A DNA stretch of 64,000 nucleotides from Atopsyche davidsoni (lineage: Eukaryota; Arthropoda; Insecta; Trichoptera; Hydrobiosidae). The translations under genes and the position numbers were made by a program. The DNA is taken from contig JAILWY010000020.1 of NCBI GenBank assembly GCA_022113835.1, forward strand, positions 1,488,001 to 1,552,000. The letters run 5' to 3'. Below are positions 59,019 through 64,000 of the stretch, piece after piece. The notes under the pieces are model-generated. The model was not told the origin of the DNA and made no database searches. It saw only the letters and a list, made by a program, of their open reading frames with translations. Position 1 is the first letter of the stretch, and each line of letters opens with the position of its first letter.

Positions 59019-59542
59019 CTTTAAAGCGTATTTTTATATATATTGAGAACAGATTCTCCGATGTCGGCAGAAACAACTGAAGAACCGTCAAATCTCAAAT
59101 CCAAAGCCATCTAAGTACCACAGACAAGCAAGAATAAGGATGACAGGCAACAATTTATATCATAGACAATAACGAGTAAACATTCACATTCGGCCGACGT
59201 GTGCACTCCTTATTATCTATGGACACGTTCACTCCTTATTGTCTATGGTCTCTGTGTGCATGACCAAAAATATTTACGACTGACATCAACAATTTCTACT
59301 GTCATGATAGACGTCAACATATAAACACTAAAAGCTTATATTTATCAATAATAAATTATTTCAAAGCTGACTTTAACGCTCAAAAATCCAAGATTCTTTT
59401 ATGTTATTTACAATAGTTCTTAGGCCTACAATATGGTATGTGGCTGTCGCCTGATCCTGCGCGCAGGTTGTGGGGCTTAGAGTAGCATACACGAATTTCT
59501 CTATTGATTTTGTGTAGAATAAAATATAAAAGTATCTCCAGC
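59019..59542. promoter_or_regulatory. Shared TXNL1/zinc-finger promoter region
   Basis: About 520 bp between divergent starts. TTATTGTCTATGG lies at 59,236-59,248, a one-mismatch copy (TTATTATCTATGG) at 59,210-59,222 in a direct repeat CACTCCTTATT(A/G)TCTATGG, and an inverted copy (12 of 13) at 59,160-59,172. The same word lies in the COQ4/PPIL3 promoter, so this may be a housekeeping promoter element of this species. Confidence 0.55.
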
Positions 59543-61256
59543 ATGGAGATACTTGTCAAGCAGGAAATTATTGAGCCTGAAGAATGCCCACCGCCGCTGA
59601 CATGTGTGTTTCTTATAGAAGATCTTCTTGATGAACAAACACATGAAAATTACAGTGACAAAAAACCCTACCAAGAAAACTCTGTAGGGAAACCAGAAGC
59701 TAATACAGCAATTTCGGAGTCTGACAGAGGACTCTTTTCAATGGTAGGGCACAGTGAAGTGGTAAAATGCATATGTCGAATTTTAGTTGTAAGGTTTACT
59801 TTGCCTGATATAATATCAATATTTGTGTATCAAATTTAATACGTTTAGAGTCTATTGCACCAAATAAAGTAACAGTGTTTGAGATTGACATACAATATAA
59901 TCAGTAAATTCTATTATTTGTTAATATTTTTTCTATTGCTTTTAATATGCAAGTATAGGGTAATGAAGCCAAAGCTAGGGCTACAGGCACATCTTAAACT
60001 TCAAGTCATTTAAATACGATAGTACGGATATTGTCTTATTGTCAATTTTATTGTTTCAGGTACACGCAGAAAAATCAGACGATAATGAAATCTGTTATAA
60101 CCAACAGAATAATCTTCTGAGTTGTGAGGAGTTGAGCCTTATATCTGAAAGTGTTTCCTATAACTTAAACGCCAATCTGCCAACTACACAGATTTCAAAA
60201 CAAGGGTTATATCTGTGCAATCTTTGTAATTGTTTATGCGAAGATAATATTATTTTAAAAGAACATAAACTTGTTCATGGTGATGTAAACTCAATCGATG
60301 CTAGTAACCCTGAAAGTACTCGCATAGGAGAGAAGCCGTTCGCTTGTAATCAGTGTGAATTCGTTTGCAAAAACATGAAAAATTTAAGTACCCACATATT
60401 GACGCACACCGGAGAAAAACCCTTTGCCTGTGACCAATGTACTTACAGGTTTTCTGATAACTATAAACTAACCACACACAAACGCATTCACACTGGAGAG
60501 AAACCCTTCGTTTGCGACCAATGTGACTTTGTTTGTAATCAAAAAAGCAACTTGACTACGCATAAACGCACTCACACTGGAGAGAAACCTTTTGCTTGTG
60601 ATCAATGTGAGTTTACGTGCACACAGAAGGGTCAAATAAAAATACACAAACTTAGACACCACAGTCCAGTCAAACCCTTTTCATGTGACCAATGCACGTT
60701 TACTTGTAATCAGAAGGTCGGGCTAATACGACATAAACTAACGCACACTGGAGAAAAAGATTTCGTTTGTGATCAGTGCGAGTACAGATGTAACAATAAA
60801 AGAATTTTAATAGCACATAAAATCAAACACGCGGAAAACAAATACGCTTGTGATGAGTGCCCTTTGAAGTTCAATAATGAATATAAATTGTCTATACACA
60901 AACGCACCCACACCGGCGAGAACACTTATTCGTGTAAGGAATGTTCGTATAGATCTAATAAAAAAAGTAATTTCACCGCTCACAAGCTCACGCATTCAGG
61001 GGAAAACCCCTTTGCATGTAATCAGTGCACCTATAGATGCAAACAGAAGAATCAACTGAACAAGCACTGGCTCACGCACACGGGGGAAAAACCTTTTGCG
61101 TGTGACGAATGCACTTACAGATGTACTCAGAAAAATAGTCTGCATCGGCATAAATTAATACACACTGGTGAAAAACCGTTTCCTTGCGATCAATGTCCGT
61201 ACAGATCAAATCAGAAAGGTCAATTAAATAAGCATAGACTTACACATAATGCATGA
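59543..61256 (+). CDS. C2H2 zinc-finger protein, twelve fingers
   Basis: Two exons, 59,543-59,761 and 60,060-61,256 (donor GTAAAA, acceptor TTGTTTCAG), giving 471 residues. The start MEILVKQEIIEPEE was chosen over a Met 13 codons upstream because this acidic KxE-rich opening is common at the N-terminus of insect zinc-finger proteins and holds a sumoylation-like VKQE. No ZAD, BTB or KRAB-type domain is visible. Twelve tandem C-x2-C-x12-H-x3/4-H fingers run from about residue 125 to the end, many joined by HTGEKPF linkers and with a recurring FACDQC(T/E)(Y/F)RC start. The first is separated from the rest by about 25 residues. Likely a nuclear DNA-binding regulator; target unknown, no orthologue name assigned. 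Confidence 0.9.
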
Positions 61257-61257
61257 A

Positions 61258-61263
61258 AATAAA
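61258..61263 (+). terminator. Polyadenylation signal, zinc-finger gene
   Basis: AATAAA two bases after the stop. Another at about 61,641 (CTAATAAATATTT) is better placed for a normal-length 3' UTR. Confidence 0.4.
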
Positions 61264-62315
61264 ATTGACTTTCCATAGTTTAAACTTCAACAAGAATGTA
61301 GAGGTTACGAGCTTGCCATGGAAATATCTGATTATAGTCAGACTCATCGTCAGGTTTTGGGATTAATGCTTTAGGACGAGTGAAGTCCATGAGTTACCTC
61401 CGGTTCAAGGTTTACAAGGTTAAAGAATCATTTTATATAACTGCAATGCTCGCAATACTTCCACCGTACACAACTAGATGCTTGATACTCTCTCAAGGAA
61501 TGAAGCCACCAACCTCTCCGATAAGCATAAATCCCCAAAGAGAACCTTTGTGGAGTTTTATTTAGATCTTACAATTTTAAATTTATTTAGACTATCTTTT
61601 ATTCATTTGTATTCAAATGTACCTGCTGAATTTTTTATCTAATAAATATTTAATTAAGCTGACCTTTTATTTTTATTCAATTTGAGACAAGAAGTGCAGT
61701 ATGAATTATATGTTGTCGGGTTTTTAAAATTTTTACAACAAAACAAGGAGATGGATGAGATAAAATACTTGGTGAGTTTTAATTAATATAAAATGATAAA
61801 AGATCTCAAAAATGCAACAGCATATAATAATGATAGATAACCACACCCTTATTTATATTAATGTTATTTAAAGTATATGCTTTATCAACATAAATATATT
61901 TGTAATAAACAGCAAATAAATTAGACTGCTGCCATTTTTTTGAGAGACCTATATTATTATGCCGGAACAAGATTATAATTGTAAATTGAGAATATATTTG
62001 TGTAATTCATTGGAGATGGTTATTTTTTTTTTTTTTTAATTTATGGTGTATAAATACTGTTAATAGTTTATGTTTTTATGGCGTCGTTATATTTGAGATA
62101 TTTTAATATAATCAATAAAAAAATTAAAAATTGATAATGCGTTAGTTTTTATGCATTGAATAAACAAAGTTTCAAGACTTTAATAAAATAAAATAAAAAC
62201 CTTTAAAAATATTGAGAAATGGCAGCACCGAGATCAAATAATCTTAAAGCTTGTTTGACACACGAATTGACAGCTATTCGTTGATATTGTAAAATTAAAC
62301 ATTATTTATTAAAAA
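61264..62315. other. Spacer before USP39
   Basis: 3' UTR of the zinc-finger gene, then AT-rich spacer and the USP39 5' region. The phrase AATGAAGCCACCAACCTCTC near 61,499 resembles the LINE tails seen elsewhere. The 13-base promoter word is not seen upstream of USP39. Confidence 0.4.
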
Positions 62316-64000
62316 ATGTCGAGCGAATCTCCCGACAGGCCTTCGTTGAAGCGAAAAGCTTCAGATTCAATACCCGAAGTCTTACCAAGTACTCGAAGTG
62401 ATTTTATGAAACTAAATATTTACATAAACAACATAACCTAAAAAAATATTTTTCCCGTTGTAGATATTGGAAAAATACAGAGGCTGTGTCCGTATTTGGA
62501 CACTATTAACCGCCAGTATTTAGATTTTGATTTCGAGAAGCTGTGCTCTGTGTCTTTGACGAGAATCAATGTTTACGCTTGCTTGGTTTGTGGTAAATAT
62601 TTTCAGGTTAGTTACCGTTTGAGTACTTCAATCTAACATGCTTAGAAACAGGTTTTATGACTTTTGCCGTAGAGTCTGAAAAATCTCTATAAAATACAAT
62701 GATAAAAGTTTCCTTGAAAAGTCATCCCTAGTTCCTACGTACCGAAAATCAATCAATATAAAAATACTGCCAATTCTGTGAAGTGTGTTTTTTTTATTTT
62801 CAGGGTCGTGGCACGAATACTCACGCATATACCCATTCTGTATCAGAGGGCCATCACGTCTTCCTTAACCTTCAAACGCTGAAATTCTACTGCTTGCCTG
62901 ACAACTACGAAGTAATCGGTGAGTTATTATTTTTCAATCTTAAACGTATTACAAATATTATCTCATTGATTAAAATGAATAATTCAGTAAAACTAACTGC
63001 GTCTCATGGGCTGTATTTGTCTAAGGAAGGTTTGAATGACGATGGATCTACATAAACTATCTAAATTACACGGTAAAATTTTTTGCAGACTCCTCGCTGG
63101 ATGACATAAAGTACGTGTTAAACCCAACCTTCACTCCTGCGCAGATAAAGCTGATGGACACCGACAGCAAGATGTCCCGAGCCATAGATAGCACCATGTA
63201 CATGCCGGGAATCGTCGGCCTCAATAATATTAAGGCCAACGACTACTGCAACGTCATTCTGCAGGTCTTAGTCTTATGTTCATCTCTCAAAAGTCTAGTT
63301 TAAGTATGAATGATAATATTATATCTCAGAATTTATGTGATTCTATGATGTATAAAATTATGGCACAGGCTATTTGACTTGGAAAATAAATTTTCCAATT
63401 TCTATAGTGCCTGTCGCATGTGCGCCCGTTGCGCAACTATTTCCTGAGGGAGGAGAGCTACGCGAGCGTCACGCGGCCTCCCGGAGACTCCCAGTTCCTG
63501 TTGGCTCAGCGTTTCGGCGAGCTGCTCCGCAAGCTGTGGAACCCCCGTGCCTTCAAGGCTCACGTGTCCCCTCACGAGATGCTCCAGGCCGTGGTGCTGT
63601 GGTCTCGCAAGAACTTCCAGTTCATCAAGCAGGGTTAGTCGTCAGTCTCGCGTAAACACCTCTGGTTAACATTTTATTAATTTATAGCAGTTATTGATTT
63701 TGTTTGTTTCTTCGCAGGTGATCCTGTTGATTTTCTGTCGTGGTTTCTAAATTCCTTGCATATGGCGTTGAACGGAACGAAAAAGTCTAACAGTTCGATT
63801 ATATATAAATCCTTTTTGGGCCACATGAGAATATACACAAGGTAATAAATTTAAATCAAACCTTCATCTCTGGCATTTTTCCTTCAACTCCATACAACGT
63901 TGAAGGAACCTCTTCTGTTGCTGAGTATTGTTGTAATTGCAGAAAATTGCCACCGACGGACTTGGAAGACGTTGGCAACGCAGAGCTGCAAAGCGAGGAG
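62316..64000 (+). CDS. USP39: USP39 / SAD1 spliceosomal protein (5' part)
   Basis: A tri-snRNP protein needed for pre-mRNA splicing. It looks like a ubiquitin protease but is considered inactive. Exons: 62,316-about 62,397 (donor could be 62,388), 62,464-62,606, 62,804-62,918, 63,089-63,264, 63,408-63,633, 63,718-63,841 and 63,943 to the window end. They join in frame to about 308 residues, roughly half the protein. The N-terminus is short and lacks the RS-like region of the human protein. The UBP-type zinc finger follows (CPYLDTINRQYLDFDFEKLC, ACLVCGKYFQGRG, HHVFLNLQTLKFYCLPDNYE). The peptidase-like domain starts PGIVGLNNIKANDYCNVILQ, where the catalytic Cys position holds Asp, as expected for USP39. 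It continues GELLRKLWNPRAFKAHVSPH and ends in RKLPPTDLEDVGN. The rest lies beyond the window. Confidence 0.95.

Overview
The window is eukaryotic nuclear DNA, most likely from an insect. Evidence: it is very AT-rich, its genes have short GT-AG introns, and it carries animal housekeeping genes (COQ4, PPIL3, TXNL1, USP39, a CEP43/FOP homologue). It is crowded with small Helitrons ending in CTAG, mauritiana- and irritans-type mariners, hAT-like and tRNA-derived repeats, and has short CCTAA runs of the insect telomere type. Lepidoptera is a reasonable guess but not proven.

Positions 1-47,280 form a gene desert in which I find no convincing host protein gene. It holds at least five Helitron copies, two mariner pseudogenes plus a mariner fragment, a transposase remnant between matching inverted repeats, LINE 3' ends, a hAT-like MITE with a visible 8-bp target duplication, and about a dozen copies of a tRNA-Thr-like SINE, often as inverted pairs. 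It also has tandem repeats near 13.7-14.2 kb (219-bp unit) and 44.0-45.0 kb (alternating units of about 155 and 115 bp). Scattered through it are isolated GC/CpG-rich islands (about 4.1, 4.8-5.1, 8.4-8.6, 11.0-11.4, 13.5-13.7, 22.6-22.9, 25.0-25.2, 26.8-27.0, 27.3-27.7 and 42.8-43.9 kb). Many carry YY1/Pho-like (GCCATTTT, AAGATGGC) or CRE-like (TGACGTCA) words, so they may be regulatory elements or promoters; this is inference.

Positions 47,280-64,000 are gene-dense. In order: an uninterrupted CEP43/FOP-like gene (+); a possible terminal exon of unknown function (+); COQ4 (-), divergent from the four-exon PPIL3 (+); TXNL1 (-, six exons), divergent from a twelve-finger C2H2 protein (+, two exons); and the 5' part of USP39 (+), which runs off the window. 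The COQ4/PPIL3 and TXNL1/zinc-finger pairs each have a short shared upstream region, and both regions contain the same 13-base word TTATTGTCTATGG. The genes do not form one pathway. They cover centrosome/cilium biology (CEP43), ubiquinone synthesis (COQ4), splicing (PPIL3 and USP39), and redox/proteasome-associated function (TXNL1).
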